Of a DNA stretch of 64,000 nucleotides, positions 7,761 to 16,738 are shown piece by piece. The DNA lies in assembly GCA_017962085.1 (NCBI GenBank), contig JAGCWA010000013.1:1-64000 (forward strand), written 5' to 3'. Made by a program: the position numbers and the translations under genes. The stretch's first letter is position 1. Each line of letters starts with the position of its first letter. The stretch comes from Paludibacteraceae bacterium (GTDB lineage Bacteria; Bacteroidota; Bacteroidia; Bacteroidales; Paludibacteraceae). A model generated the notes under the pieces. The model did no database searches, was not told where the DNA came from, and saw nothing but the letters and a program-made list of their open reading frames with translations.

Positions 7761-8987
7761 ATGAAAAGATACTTTTTATTCATATTGCTCGCCCTGTTCG
7801 TATGCGCACAGAGCCAGGCCGGAAGAAGATCCAAAAGGAGACACAAAGCCACGATCGAAACCGTGGTCGACACATTGGCTAACAAACAAGAGAACCAGCC
7901 CGTGGTGGCAATCGACACGCTACGAGCCGATTCGTTAGCGCAGGGAACGGACACCCTCATGGTCGTCGAACCGACCGACAAGCACGACACGATCACCATC
8001 ACAGCGGTGGGGGACGTCATGATAGGCAGTATCCTACCCAACACCTCCTACTTGCCTCCGAAAGAAGAGGAGGATAAGTTCTTCGACGAAGTGAAGCCTT
8101 ACTTCCAAAACTCCGACATCGTATTCTGCAACGTGGAAGGCACCTTCACCGATACCGAGGTGGGCGCCAAGAACTGCAACGACCCTAAGACCTGCTTCAA
8201 GTTCGGTATGCCTTGCCGTTTCGCCCAATACTACAAAGATGCGGGCTTCAACGTGGTGAGCGTGGCGAACAACCATAGCGGAGACTTCGGCGAGAAGGGC
8301 AAGGAGAACGCCAAGAGACTATTCGACAGCCTGCAAATCAATTGGGCGGGCTTCACGGAGAAACCTACCGCGGAGTTCGTCGAGAACGGTGTCAAGTACG
8401 GTTTCTGCGCCTTCGCACCTAACCGGGGCACCGTGCAAATCACCGACTACGAAGGACTGGACTCGCTGGTAAAGCAACTACGTCAGACGTGCGACATCGT
8501 GATCGTATCCTTCCACGGAGGCGCTGAAGGCAGCAAATACCAGCACGTTCCGAGAAACTACGAAAACTTCCTCGGTCAGAACAGAGGGAATGTCTATGAA
8601 TTCGCACACAGAGCCATCGACGCCGGAGCGGACATCGTGCTGGGACATGGTCCTCACGTGACCCGCGCCGTGGAGATCTACAAGAACAAGTTCATCGCCT
8701 ACAGCATGGGCAACTTCGCCACCTACAGCAACGTGAACATCAAGGGAGTGAACGGTCTGGCCCCTATCTTCAGGGTGAAGATGGAGCAACAGACGGGCAA
8801 CTTCATCAGTGCGGAAGTCATCTCCACCTACCAAATCAAACCACCGAACAAGGGTCCTCACATCGACCCCGACAAACGTGTGCTGAAGGTGATTCAAGCC
8901 TTGACAAAAGAGGATATACACGACAATCTGCCACAGATATCCGACGAGGGAATCATTACGGCGACGAAGGAAACAAATAACGAATAA
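7761..8987 (+). CDS. CapA/PgsA-family metallophosphatase-like protein
   Basis: A 408-residue exported protein. Residues 1-21 form a signal peptide, followed by a basic then Thr/Asp-rich linker to about residue 78. The CapA domain (about 80-380) shows Ala-Val-Gly-Asp-Val-Met-Ile-Gly near residue 84, Asn-Val-Glu-Gly-Thr, Ala-Asn-Asn-His, Ser-Phe-His-Gly-Gly at about 251 and Gly-His-Gly-Pro-His at about 296, the metal-ligand pattern of calcineurin-like phosphatases. CapA relatives take part in poly-gamma-glutamate capsule formation, but no capB/capC genes are near, so the substrate is open. It has its own promoter and stands next to the REP island. Confidence 0.85.
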   Translation: MKRYFLFILLALFVCAQSQAGRRSKRRHKATIETVVDTLANKQENQPVVAIDTLRADSLAQGTDTLMVVEPTDKHDTITITAVGDVMIGSILPNTSYLPPKEEEDKFFDEVKPYFQNSDIVFCNVEGTFTDTEVGAKNCNDPKTCFKFGMPCRFAQYYKDAGFNVVSVANNHSGDFGEKGKENAKRLFDSLQINWAGFTEKPTAEFVENGVKYGFCAFAPNRGTVQITDYEGLDSLVKQLRQTCDIVIVSFHGGAEGSKYQHVPRNYENFLGQNRGNVYEFAHRAIDAGADIVLGHGPHVTRAVEIYKNKFIAYSMGNFATYSNVNIKGVNGLAPIFRVKMEQQTGNFISAEVISTYQIKPPNKGPHIDPDKRVLKVIQALTKEDIHDNLPQISDEGIITATKETNNE

Positions 8988-8994
8988 CAATTTT

Positions 8995-9020
8995 GAAACG
9001 TTAGTTCGATGTAATCAATA
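8995..9020 (+). repeat. GTTAGTTCGATG dispersed motif
   Basis: GAAACGTTAGTTCGATG plus a short AT tail follows the capA-like gene. The same motif is part of the family-A repeat blocks (complement at about 6672-6695 and 7634-7657) and occurs twice at 39105-39160. The rest of the gap 9021-9201 is AT-rich; TAGGTTTG at 9141-9148 is a possible -7 box for the adhesin gene. Confidence 0.5.
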
Positions 9021-9201
9021 TTGAATTAACATGTGGGAAATATTTTTAAAATTTTTATTGCGTATATTCTACATTATATAAAATTATTTTATACATTCGC
9101 GGACGGTAACCTCACGAAGCGTGCGGTTGGAAATACTTGTTAGGTTTGCAATCGGAACGCCTATAGGTTTGAAACTGTTATTGTTTGTAATAAAATAAAA
9201 T

Positions 9202-12200
9202 ATGCATTTAAAAGCTTTTCTATCTGCGATGCTAATTGTTTGTTGTTCAATAGGCAACATTCACGGAAGTGTACTTATCAGTGGCATAATGGCAGACCCG
9301 GCCAGCTACGACAACGTCTATGAGTACGTACAATTCATGACCTCCGAACGCATTGATTTCTCGGAGACACCCTACACGGTGATCATCTGCAATAACGGCA
9401 CGATCCTCCACCCGAGCGGTTGGCTTACGGGAAGCACGCTGACCTACGCGATACAACTCGATTCGGGCGTGGTAGAGATGGGTGAGACGTTCTACATAGG
9501 CGGTCCAACGCCCAAGCTGAACGGTCCGAACAGCGATGACATCACACCGAAGAATTGGTTTTCCGTGGATTGCACCGCCCAAGAGGGAGCGGGAGGGATA
9601 GGACTGAAGCAACAATGGAGAATCGGCATGGTAGGCAACGGAGGGCCCTCAGCGGACGGAATAGCCGTCTTTGCAGGCAAGGCGGAAGAACTGACGGAGG
9701 AGAGCGTTCCCCTAGACTGTGTCTTCTACGGCGATGCAGTGGGAGATGCGGCCGCCTACCAATACCGACAGACTGACGGTTCGTTATTGAATGATTCGTC
9801 CGACATCTACCCCTCCCCCGGCAAGGAGTGCCTGATGAAGTTCGAAGGGGTCTATAACTACCTGGAAGACAAATGGGTGGTGGAGCGTACAAGCTTTTCC
9901 GTCCCATCCTTCACCGAGGAGGATTTCAAGCCAGCGATCAAGCTGATCCCCTACGTTTTCGACGTGGAGGTCTCCTCCACCCCATGTGAGGAGTGCGTCA
10001 CATGGAAGAGCATCCTGCCCGACACCACACGTTTCGCCGTGCTTTGGCAAGAGGATTCCAGCGCCGCAGGATGTTCCGCCTGCCCCGCCACAATCTGCGG
10101 CATGCCCGATTCACTGCCCGACGGGCTCCATCTGATGGAGTTCTCCACCGAGAAGAACCTTTGCACAGCGAACGCACCCATGGCGCAACATCTGGTAGCC
10201 ATCTATCCAATAGAGAACGATTGCATAGACACCTTAGGTTGCGGGTTAGGGCTCCACACAACGCAAGCAGCCGCACGAGAGCCTATAATCCCCCAATTAC
10301 AGGGATGCTTGGGCGACACGACGCTCTACCTAAAAGAAGGGGAAGACAGTGTTTGGGTAGACCTGCCATCGCCCCTATTCGACAACCCCTGCGACCGTTT
10401 CCACCTGACCAGCACCTTCCAGCCAGACTCCTTCGCACCAGGGACGTACACATTCGATTTTGCCTTGCGGAACGACTCTGCGCAGGTGGTGGATCAATGC
10501 GCCACGCTTGTCCACGTGATAGATACCACACCACCCGTCACACCCGACACTACGCCTACAATTGTGGATACCATACCGCCTGTTGTGCCTGATACCACGC
10601 CTACAATTGTGGATACCATACCGCCTATCGTGCCGGACACCACGCCTGCGATTGTGGATACCATTCCACCTATCGTACCAGACACTACGCCTACGATTGT
10701 AGATACCATACCGCCTGTCGTGCCTGATACTACGCTTACGATTGTGGATACCATACCGCCTGTCACACCTGATACCACGCCTACGATTGTGGATACGATA
10801 CCGCCTGTCATTCCAGACACTACGCCTACAATTGTAGACACCATACCACCTATTGTGCCTGATACCACGCCTACAATTGTGGATACCATACCGCCTATTG
10901 TACCAGACACTACGCCTACGATTGCGGATACCATTCCACCTATCGTACCAGACACTACGCCTACGATTGTGGATACAGTTCCACCTATCGTGCCTGATAC
11001 TACGCCTGCCGTTGTGGATACGATACCGCTTGTTGTGCCAGATACTACGCCTACAATTGTGGACACCATACCGCCTATTGTGCCGGACACCACACCTATG
11101 GTTGTGGATACCATACCGCATATCATTCCTGACACTACGCCTATGGTTGTGGATACGATACCGCCTATTGTGTCTGACACTACGCCTACGGTTGTGGATA
11201 CGATACCGCCCGTCACACCCGATACTACGCCTACGATTGCGGACACTATTCCGCCTATTGTGCCAGACACTACGCCTACGATTGTGGATACAATACCACC
11301 TATCGTGCAGGATTCCACGCCTACGGTTGTGGATACGATACCGTCTATCGTGCAGGATACCACGCCTACAATTGTGGATACAATACCACCTATCGTACCT
11401 GATACTACGCCTACGATTGTGGATACCATACCGCCTATCGTGCCGGACACCACGCCTGCGGTTGTGGATACCATACCACCTATCGTGCCGGACACTACGC
11501 CTGCCGTTGTGGATACGATACCGTCTATTGTGCCTGACACTACGCCTACGGTTGTGGATACGATACCGCCTATTGTGCCGGACACTACGCCTGCGATTGT
11601 GGATACGATACCGCCTATCGTGCATGATACTACGCCTGCGATTGTAGATACCATACCGCCTATTGGGCCTGATACTACGCCTGCGATTATAGATACCATA
11701 CCGCCAATCGTGCCTGATACCACACCTACGATTGTGGATACGATACCGCCTATCGCACCTGATACCACGCCTGCGATTGTGGATACGATACCGCCTATCG
11801 TGCCTGATACTACGCCTACCATCGTGGACACCATACCGCCTATCGTACCTGACACTACACCTACGATTGTGGATACGATACCGCCTATCGCACCTGATAC
11901 CACGCCTACAATTGTAGATACGATACCGCCTGTAGTGCCTGATACTACGCCTGCGATTGTGGATACCATACCGTCTGTCGTGTCTGATACTACGCCTACC
12001 ATTGCGGATACGATACCGCCTATCGTGCCGGACACCACGCCTGCGATTGTGGATACGATACCGACTGTCGTGCCGGACACTACGCCAACGATTGTGGACA
12101 CCATACCGCCTATCGTGCCTGATACCACGCCTACCGTTGTGGATACCATCCCCGAGTTGGTGGAAGATGAACCGTTTTTGCCTACAGACACGATATCGGA

Positions 12201-12507
12201 AGAACAAGGGAGCGGAAAGACGAAGGAGTTCTCTTATAACCTGTTACTGACCCCTAACGGAGATGGTATAAACGATAGACTTGAGATCGAATCATTGTCG
12301 CAATACCCTGACAATGAAATCTATATCTACAACAAATGGGGCATACAAGTCTTCCACATGAAGCACTACGACAACCATTGGGGAGGCGACAACCACAACG
12401 GATTCAGCCTAGGCGGGAGGAAACTATTGCCCGTCGGGACATACTATTACCTGCTCCTCTCCAAAGGGTCGAAAGCACTATCTGGTTTTATTGAATTATC
12501 ATATTGA
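9202..12507 (+). CDS. Large repeat adhesin with type IX secretion type-B sorting domain
   Basis: A 1101-residue secreted protein. Residues 1-22 are a signal peptide. The N-terminal 400 residues hold a domain whose start (Ile-Ser-Gly-Ile-Met-Ala-Asp-Pro, then Tyr-Glu-Tyr-Val-Gln-Phe) resembles lamin-tail-type modules, followed by a Cys-rich region with CxxC pairs near residue 258-300. Residues about 447-983 are 36 tandem copies of a 15-residue unit (consensus PDTTPTIVDTIPPIV). The last about 85 residues fit the CHU_C/gliding type-B sorting domain: Leu-Thr-Pro-Asn-Gly-Asp-Gly-Ile-Asn-Asp, then Ile-Tyr-Asn-Lys-Trp-Gly, Trp-Gly-Gly and Gly-Thr-Tyr-Tyr-Tyr. Such domains send proteins through T9SS to the surface, usually with a PorP/SprF partner, which is the next gene, 3 bases away. 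The rigid Pro/Thr stalk probably projects the N-terminal domain from the cell. Confidence 0.85.
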   Translation: MHLKAFLSAMLIVCCSIGNIHGSVLISGIMADPASYDNVYEYVQFMTSERIDFSETPYTVIICNNGTILHPSGWLTGSTLTYAIQLDSGVVEMGETFYIGGPTPKLNGPNSDDITPKNWFSVDCTAQEGAGGIGLKQQWRIGMVGNGGPSADGIAVFAGKAEELTEESVPLDCVFYGDAVGDAAAYQYRQTDGSLLNDSSDIYPSPGKECLMKFEGVYNYLEDKWVVERTSFSVPSFTEEDFKPAIKLIPYVFDVEVSSTPCEECVTWKSILPDTTRFAVLWQEDSSAAGCSACPATICGMPDSLPDGLHLMEFSTEKNLCTANAPMAQHLVAIYPIENDCIDTLGCGLGLHTTQAAAREPIIPQLQGCLGDTTLYLKEGEDSVWVDLPSPLFDNPCDRFHLTSTFQPDSFAPGTYTFDFALRNDSAQVVDQCATLVHVIDTTPPVTPDTTPTIVDTIPPVVPDTTPTIVDTIPPIVPDTTPAIVDTIPPIVPDTTPTIVDTIPPVVPDTTLTIVDTIPPVTPDTTPTIVDTIPPVIPDTTPTIVDTIPPIVPDTTPTIVDTIPPIVPDTTPTIADTIPPIVPDTTPTIVDTVPPIVPDTTPAVVDTIPLVVPDTTPTIVDTIPPIVPDTTPMVVDTIPHIIPDTTPMVVDTIPPIVSDTTPTVVDTIPPVTPDTTPTIADTIPPIVPDTTPTIVDTIPPIVQDSTPTVVDTIPSIVQDTTPTIVDTIPPIVPDTTPTIVDTIPPIVPDTTPAVVDTIPPIVPDTTPAVVDTIPSIVPDTTPTVVDTIPPIVPDTTPAIVDTIPPIVHDTTPAIVDTIPPIGPDTTPAIIDTIPPIVPDTTPTIVDTIPPIAPDTTPAIVDTIPPIVPDTTPTIVDTIPPIVPDTTPTIVDTIPPIAPDTTPTIVDTIPPVVPDTTPAIVDTIPSVVSDTTPTIADTIPPIVPDTTPAIVDTIPTVVPDTTPTIVDTIPPIVPDTTPTVVDTIPELVEDEPFLPTDTISEEQGSGKTKEFSYNLLLTPNGDGINDRLEIESLSQYPDNEIYIYNKWGIQVFHMKHYDNHWGGDNHNGFSLGGRKLLPVGTYYYLLLSKGSKALSGFIELSY
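10540..12150 (+). repeat. Tandem 45-bp repeat, about 36 copies, inside the adhesin gene
   Basis: Every unit is 45 bp with no frame-breaking indels. Variation between units is mostly at third positions (GACACT, GATACC, GATACT for Asp-Thr) or gives conservative changes (Ile/Val, Thr/Ala). Because 45 is a multiple of 3, long open frames appear on both strands here; only the plus-strand frame is real. Confidence 0.95.
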
Positions 12508-12510
12508 GTC

Positions 12511-13419
12511 ATGAAACATTTACTACTGATCCTATTCATCATGGCAGGCTGGGTGGCCAAAGCCCAGCAGGAAGAGCGTCCATCGTTATACATGGCGAAC
12601 CCATATCTCTACAACTCAGCGAGTTCGGGATTCACCAGCGGACTGAACGTGGCGATTCAATACACCAACCAATGGATGGGGATAGCGGGTAGTCCGAGCG
12701 AAATATCCGCCACCGTCCATAAATTATTGCGGGAAACGAACTACTCCATGGGAGGCGTTGTCTTGTGCGAGAAGGCAGGCATTTCCAAGCTATTGGAGGT
12801 GGAGATGTCCGGTACCTACCGTTTCCTGGTCTCCGACTGGACCTGGCTCTCCCTGAACGTGGGCGGAGGAGCCCGATGCATCGGGAAGGACTTCTCCCTC
12901 CTCAGGCAAGACGAAGACCCATACTTCGAGCGGCAGGAAAAAACGGAGGTGGTGGTCCGCTTCCGCATGGGGGCATGGCTACGGTTCGAAGGGGAGGACT
13001 TCCTCGCTTTCAGCGTGCGGGGTGTAGGGAACGGACACCTACGGGCCTTCGGGCACAAACAGGCGACCCACTTCTACCTCTCCGGCGGAAAAAGGTTCCG
13101 CACGAGCGCAGACAGGCATCTGGCGTTAAACGGAATGCTCTACGTGGCGAAATACTCACCCTTCGGAGCGGTGGTCTCCCCCAGCCTACAACTGAGGAAG
13201 AAGTGGGAGCTCGGGCTCAGCTACCAGACAGGGAGGATGGTCTCCCCTTGGGCAAGGCTGAACCACAAAGAGAACCTCTTCCTCACCTGCATGTACACCT
13301 TCCCGATGAGTCGTCTCTGCCAAGCCGGCAACGCCTCCACCTTCTCCCTGATGATCGGCTTCCGATGCGTGTCGAGCGAAAAAGAAAAGGAGCGATCCTA
13401 CCGGAACGCTCCCCTATGA
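12511..13419 (+). CDS. PorP/SprF-family type IX secretion membrane protein
   Basis: A 302-residue outer-membrane protein with a signal peptide of about 19 residues (ending AKAQ) and the family start: Tyr-Met-Ala-Asn-Pro-Tyr-Leu-Tyr-Asn-Ser-Ala, then Gly-Leu-Asn-Val-Ala-Ile-Gln-Tyr-Thr-Asn-Gln-Trp. Barrel-like strands follow to the end. SprF-type proteins are needed for export or anchoring of type-B sorted substrates such as SprB. The gene starts 3 bases after the adhesin stop codon, so the two are surely cotranscribed and probably dedicated to each other. Its last codons overlap the pdxA terminator hairpin on the other strand. Confidence 0.85.
   Translation: MKHLLLILFIMAGWVAKAQQEERPSLYMANPYLYNSASSGFTSGLNVAIQYTNQWMGIAGSPSEISATVHKLLRETNYSMGGVVLCEKAGISKLLEVEMSGTYRFLVSDWTWLSLNVGGGARCIGKDFSLLRQDEDPYFERQEKTEVVVRFRMGAWLRFEGEDFLAFSVRGVGNGHLRAFGHKQATHFYLSGGKRFRTSADRHLALNGMLYVAKYSPFGAVVSPSLQLRKKWELGLSYQTGRMVSPWARLNHKENLFLTCMYTFPMSRLCQAGNASTFSLMIGFRCVSSEKEKERSYRNAPL
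13383..13412 (-). terminator. pdxA terminator lying inside the end of the sprF-like gene
   Basis: GGAGCG (13389-13394) pairs with CGCTCC (13407-13412); on the minus strand the stem is followed by TTTTCTTT. It is about 32 bases past the pdxA stop codon and within the last codons of the convergent sprF-like gene. Confidence 0.6.
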
Positions 13420-13443
13420 TCATTTGAATGAAAAGTGACAAGA

Positions 13444-14511
13444 CTATTCGACCTGTCCGCTGATTTCCACCTCCTGCTTTTTCAGCTTGTTCTTATTCAG
13501 CTCCGCATATTGGATTCTGTTCTTGTAGATATCGCAGGCGAGGTAAAGCGCATTACGGAAGGACTCCTCGGAAGCCTCACCGACACCCACCTTGTCGTAC
13601 GACACGTCATGCACAGGAGAGGTACGGATGATAGGCAAGTTGGCCGTGAAGTTCACGCCACTCTCCATAGCGATGCATTTGAACGGAGCCAAACCCTGGT
13701 CATGGTACATGGCCAACACCGCATCGAAGCGCTTGAAGTTACCGCTACCGAACAATGAATCGGCAGGGTAAGGTCCGAAGCAGGTGATACCCATATCCGC
13801 GGCTTTCTTGATGGCAGGGATGATAATCTCCTCCTCTTCGGAGCCCAACACACCATTGTCGCCCGCATGAGGGTTAAGTCCCAACACCGCAATGCGAGGA
13901 CGTACCACGGAGAAATCACAGATAAGCGTCTTATTCAAATCGCTCAACTTAGAGACAATCTTTTCAACCGAAAGATAAGAAGAGACCGCCTTGATAGGCA
14001 CGTGTCCCGTAGCCACGGCAACCTTCAGCACATCGCTCACCATCAGCATCAGGCCCTTCTCGCCGTAGCCGAACTTATCCTGCAAGTATTCGGAATGTCC
14101 TGGGAAGTGGAACTTCTCGGACTGGATATTCTTCTTGTTAATAGGCGCCGTCACCAGCACATCGATCAAGCCATCACGCAAGTCGGACGTGGCACGCTCC
14201 AAGGCCAAGAAAGCAGCATGGCCAGCCTCCTCCGTGGATTTAGCCAACTCCACCTTTATCTCCTCATCGACACAATTGATGATATTGGAGCGCTTCGGAT
14301 TCGCCTCCGTAGCGTTGGAGATGACATTCAGATTGAAGTTCTCGATATTCAACGACTTACGATGATAGGCAGCCGCCTTCGAGGAACCATACACGATCGG
14401 AATGCAGAACTCATTCACGCGCATATCGGCCAACGTCTTGATAATCACCTCATAACCAATTCCATTGATATCACCTTGCGTAATGCCGACTTTTATTTTA
14501 TCTTCTTCCAT
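13444..14511 (-). CDS. pdxA: 4-hydroxythreonine-4-phosphate dehydrogenase
   Basis: A 355-residue PdxA, which oxidises 4-phosphohydroxy-L-threonine in the DXP-dependent pathway of pyridoxal 5'-phosphate synthesis in the cytoplasm. Family marks in order: Gly-Asp-Ile-Asn-Gly-Ile-Gly-Tyr-Glu near the start, Tyr-Gly-Ser-Ser near residue 41, the metal-binding His in Pro-Gly-His-Ser-Glu-Tyr near 138, Asn-Pro-His-Ala-Gly-Asp near 214 and Met-Tyr-His-Asp-Gln-Gly near 268. Length is slightly above the Escherichia coli enzyme. It is the last gene of the minus-strand run that starts with coaX; 51 bases separate it from the DUF4837 gene. Confidence 0.95.
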   Translation of the reverse strand: MEEDKIKVGITQGDINGIGYEVIIKTLADMRVNEFCIPIVYGSSKAAAYHRKSLNIENFNLNVISNATEANPKRSNIINCVDEEIKVELAKSTEEAGHAAFLALERATSDLRDGLIDVLVTAPINKKNIQSEKFHFPGHSEYLQDKFGYGEKGLMLMVSDVLKVAVATGHVPIKAVSSYLSVEKIVSKLSDLNKTLICDFSVVRPRIAVLGLNPHAGDNGVLGSEEEEIIIPAIKKAADMGITCFGPYPADSLFGSGNFKRFDAVLAMYHDQGLAPFKCIAMESGVNFTANLPIIRTSPVHDVSYDKVGVGEASEESFRNALYLACDIYKNRIQYAELNKNKLKKQEVEISGQVE

Positions 14512-14562
14512 GTCTTTTATAATCAGAATTATCTACTTTCTTTTTCACAAAAGTAAAAAAAA

Positions 14563-15564
14563 TTATTCAATTTCCAACGAATGGAGGGCCGCCTCCACCT
14601 GTCTGATCTTATTTCTCTTTTTATGCTGCGGAGCATAGACGAAAGCCTCCACGGTCACCGCTTCCTGATGCAATGTGTCGACAAAGGTACGGCTGACGAA
14701 CGGACCGCCCATGAACTCGTTCTCCGTGCGCCAGAGGCCACGCACCTCAGTGCATTTTTTCCCCTTGTAGAGGATTCGACGCTCCACCGGAGGAATGACC
14801 TCTCGCTCCACACACATATAGGAGCCCTCGGAAGGGCCAGGGATATAAATCTTCGTGAGGGAATCCCTCTTCTCCAATATACGCTCAATGCCCATATCCT
14901 TCGGTCCTTGGAAAGGAGTACGATAAGCGAGGATGTCCAGACGGGCATCAACGCTACCGTTAGAGAGCCAAATGAATTTGTCTCCAACCTTGCTTTTGTC
15001 TATGTAATTAGGCAATGAGAGCCTAATACCCAACTTGTCATGCAGCAGTTTTTCCCCATCCAAATTCGGATACCTATCGAAGAAGAGGAGGCTACGCTCG
15101 CACTCCTTATCGACGAAGAAATCGACGATAGACCTTCCTTTCTCCTTCACGATACGCTCCATCTCTTCTTGGTTAGGTGCGGTAATCTTCACAATGGCTT
15201 GCGTTTTAGCCCAACGATCCACGGAGAAGGAGACCTTTCCTTGTGTGTATTGCGTGCTATCCACATCGTAAAAGACAAGGCTACGCATAGGTTTCACAAT
15301 ATCCGTAAAATCCTGTGTGTTAAGGAATAAGATATTGAACATAGGCTCCGCTTGCGGAAGTCCCGGCATATCTTCATCCAAGACGTCGAACAAGGCGCGA
15401 CCCGCATTCCCCTTCCAGATGTCAGGGTCACCCACGACCATCACATCGTAGGCGTTTCCGCCCACCGTGACCGTAAACAAACCACTGTCCTTTTTCGAAC
15501 ACGAAGTGAGCGCGACGAGCGCCATAAAGGCACAACACGCTATGAACGCAACTCTTTTTTTCAT
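14563..15564 (-). CDS. DUF4837 family lipoprotein
   Basis: A 333-residue lipoprotein of a family seen almost only in Bacteroidota, with no assigned role. The signal ends at a lipobox Leu-Thr-Ser-Cys (Cys about 22). After a Lys-Lys-Asp linker comes Val-Gly-Gly-Asn-Ala-Tyr-Asp-Val-Met-Val-Val-Gly-Asp and a mixed alpha/beta body. The reading frame extends 24 codons upstream, but the Met before Lys-Lys-Arg-Val-Ala is chosen because it gives a proper signal peptide; that extension would also overlap rlmN. It lies between rlmN and pdxA and is probably cotranscribed with both. Confidence 0.8.
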   Translation of the reverse strand: MKKRVAFIACCAFMALVALTSCSKKDSGLFTVTVGGNAYDVMVVGDPDIWKGNAGRALFDVLDEDMPGLPQAEPMFNILFLNTQDFTDIVKPMRSLVFYDVDSTQYTQGKVSFSVDRWAKTQAIVKITAPNQEEMERIVKEKGRSIVDFFVDKECERSLLFFDRYPNLDGEKLLHDKLGIRLSLPNYIDKSKVGDKFIWLSNGSVDARLDILAYRTPFQGPKDMGIERILEKRDSLTKIYIPGPSEGSYMCVEREVIPPVERRILYKGKKCTEVRGLWRTENEFMGGPFVSRTFVDTLHQEAVTVEAFVYAPQHKKRNKIRQVEAALHSLEIE

Positions 15565-15587
15565 GAAATCTACCATTATCGTGGATA

Positions 15588-16625
15588 CTATAAATTGCTT
15601 TTTTCGGAAATCTTTTGGGTTGACAACAATCCACACGCCGCAAGGATATCCTCTCCCCTCGACTTCCTGATGGTTGTAGTGACGCCCTTTCTGTTAAGCT
15701 GGTCGCGGAACCACTCCATCCGTTGCATGGAGGCGCCCTTGTAAGGGGTGTCCGGCACCGTATGGAAACGGATAAGGTTGACCCTGCACTCCAGGCCGGA
15801 AAGAAGCCGCACAAGCGCATCGACGTGGCGTTGCTGGTCATTCACCCCTTCGAACATCGTATATTCGAAGGAGACCCTCCTCTGGCCTGTGAAATCGAAC
15901 CGTTTTATCTCCTCGAGAACCCGTGCGATAGGGAAGGCTTTCTGCGCCGGCATCATCTCCAAGCGCTCCTCCGCTATCGGATTATGCAGGCTGACCGCCA
16001 AGTGGCACTGGCTCTCCGTCAGGAAGCGAAGCATCCCCGGAATCAGTCCCACGGTGGAGACAGTGACCCGTTTCGGGCTCCAGGCATAACCAGTCTCCGC
16101 AGTGAGCACATTCAACACCCGCAGCACATTGTCCGTATTGTCGAACGGTTCGCCCATGCCCATGAAGACGATATTGGTCAGTTCCTGGGACTCCGGAATG
16201 GATTGGATTTGATTCAGTATATCCGTGGCGGTAAGTTGGCCATGGAAGCCCTGCTTACCCGTCGCGCAAAACCTGCAGCCCATCTTACAGCCCACTTGAG
16301 TGGAGACGCACAAGGTGCAACGCTCCCCGTCAGGGATCATCACGCTCTCGACAAAGCCGCCATTGACCTCGAAGAGATACTTCTTCGTACCATCCTTCGA
16401 GAGGGTCGTCTGGATAGGCTTGTAGCACCCCACCTCATACACCTCGCCCAGTTTGGTACGGTTCGCCAGGGAGAGGTTAGTCATCTCGGCAATGGAAGTC
16501 ACCCGTTTCTTATAGAGCCAATCAGCGATCTGCTTAGCGGTGAAAGAAGGCATGGACATCTCCTGGACAATCTGTTTCAGTTCGTCCAACGACAATGCCA
16601 ATAAAGGTTTCCTTTGCTTATCCAT
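15588..16625 (-). CDS. rlmN: Dual-specificity 23S rRNA/tRNA adenine C2-methyltransferase
   Basis: A 345-residue radical-SAM enzyme that methylates A2503 of 23S rRNA and A37 of some tRNAs. The CxxxCxxC cluster (Cys-Lys-Met-Gly-Cys-Arg-Phe-Cys) is at about residues 113-120, Gly-Met-Gly-Glu-Pro follows, and the second catalytic Cys lies in Ala-Ala-Cys-Gly-Leu near residue 330, as in RlmN. The Met at 16625 is preferred to the in-frame Met 14 codons upstream because it gives the usual N-terminus. Confidence 0.95.
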   Translation of the reverse strand: MDKQRKPLLALSLDELKQIVQEMSMPSFTAKQIADWLYKKRVTSIAEMTNLSLANRTKLGEVYEVGCYKPIQTTLSKDGTKKYLFEVNGGFVESVMIPDGERCTLCVSTQVGCKMGCRFCATGKQGFHGQLTATDILNQIQSIPESQELTNIVFMGMGEPFDNTDNVLRVLNVLTAETGYAWSPKRVTVSTVGLIPGMLRFLTESQCHLAVSLHNPIAEERLEMMPAQKAFPIARVLEEIKRFDFTGQRRVSFEYTMFEGVNDQQRHVDALVRLLSGLECRVNLIRFHTVPDTPYKGASMQRMEWFRDQLNRKGVTTTIRKSRGEDILAACGLLSTQKISEKSNL

Positions 16626-16676
16626 TGTAGAGTCGAGATTACAATTCGATAGGATGCCAATCCTCAAATAATATAA

Positions 16677-16717
16677 CTAAAAAAGGCGCGAGGAAAATAC
16701 AAGTTAACCTCGCGCCT
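16677..16717 (-). terminator. Strong terminator after the ppiD-like gene
   Basis: AGGCGCGAGG (16684-16693) pairs perfectly with CCTCGCGCCT (16708-16717), followed on the minus strand by six T. It separates the upstream ppiD-like gene from rlmN, so rlmN must have its own promoter or depend on readthrough. Confidence 0.9.
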
Positions 16718-16738
16718 GTTATGTCAATTCAGTTCAAA

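Noticed and set aside
10375-12207. Very long minus-strand open frames (565 and 610 codons) opposite the adhesin
   Set aside because: They exist because the 45-bp repeat is a multiple of three and has no stop in those frames. Their translations are low-complexity Arg/Tyr/His or Gly/Val/Ser repeats with no start context, signal or family match.
10853-12250. Plus-strand second-frame proteins of Leu/Arg repeats within the adhesin gene
   Set aside because: Same repeat artefact; the adhesin frame has a signal peptide, a T9SS domain and conserved residues.
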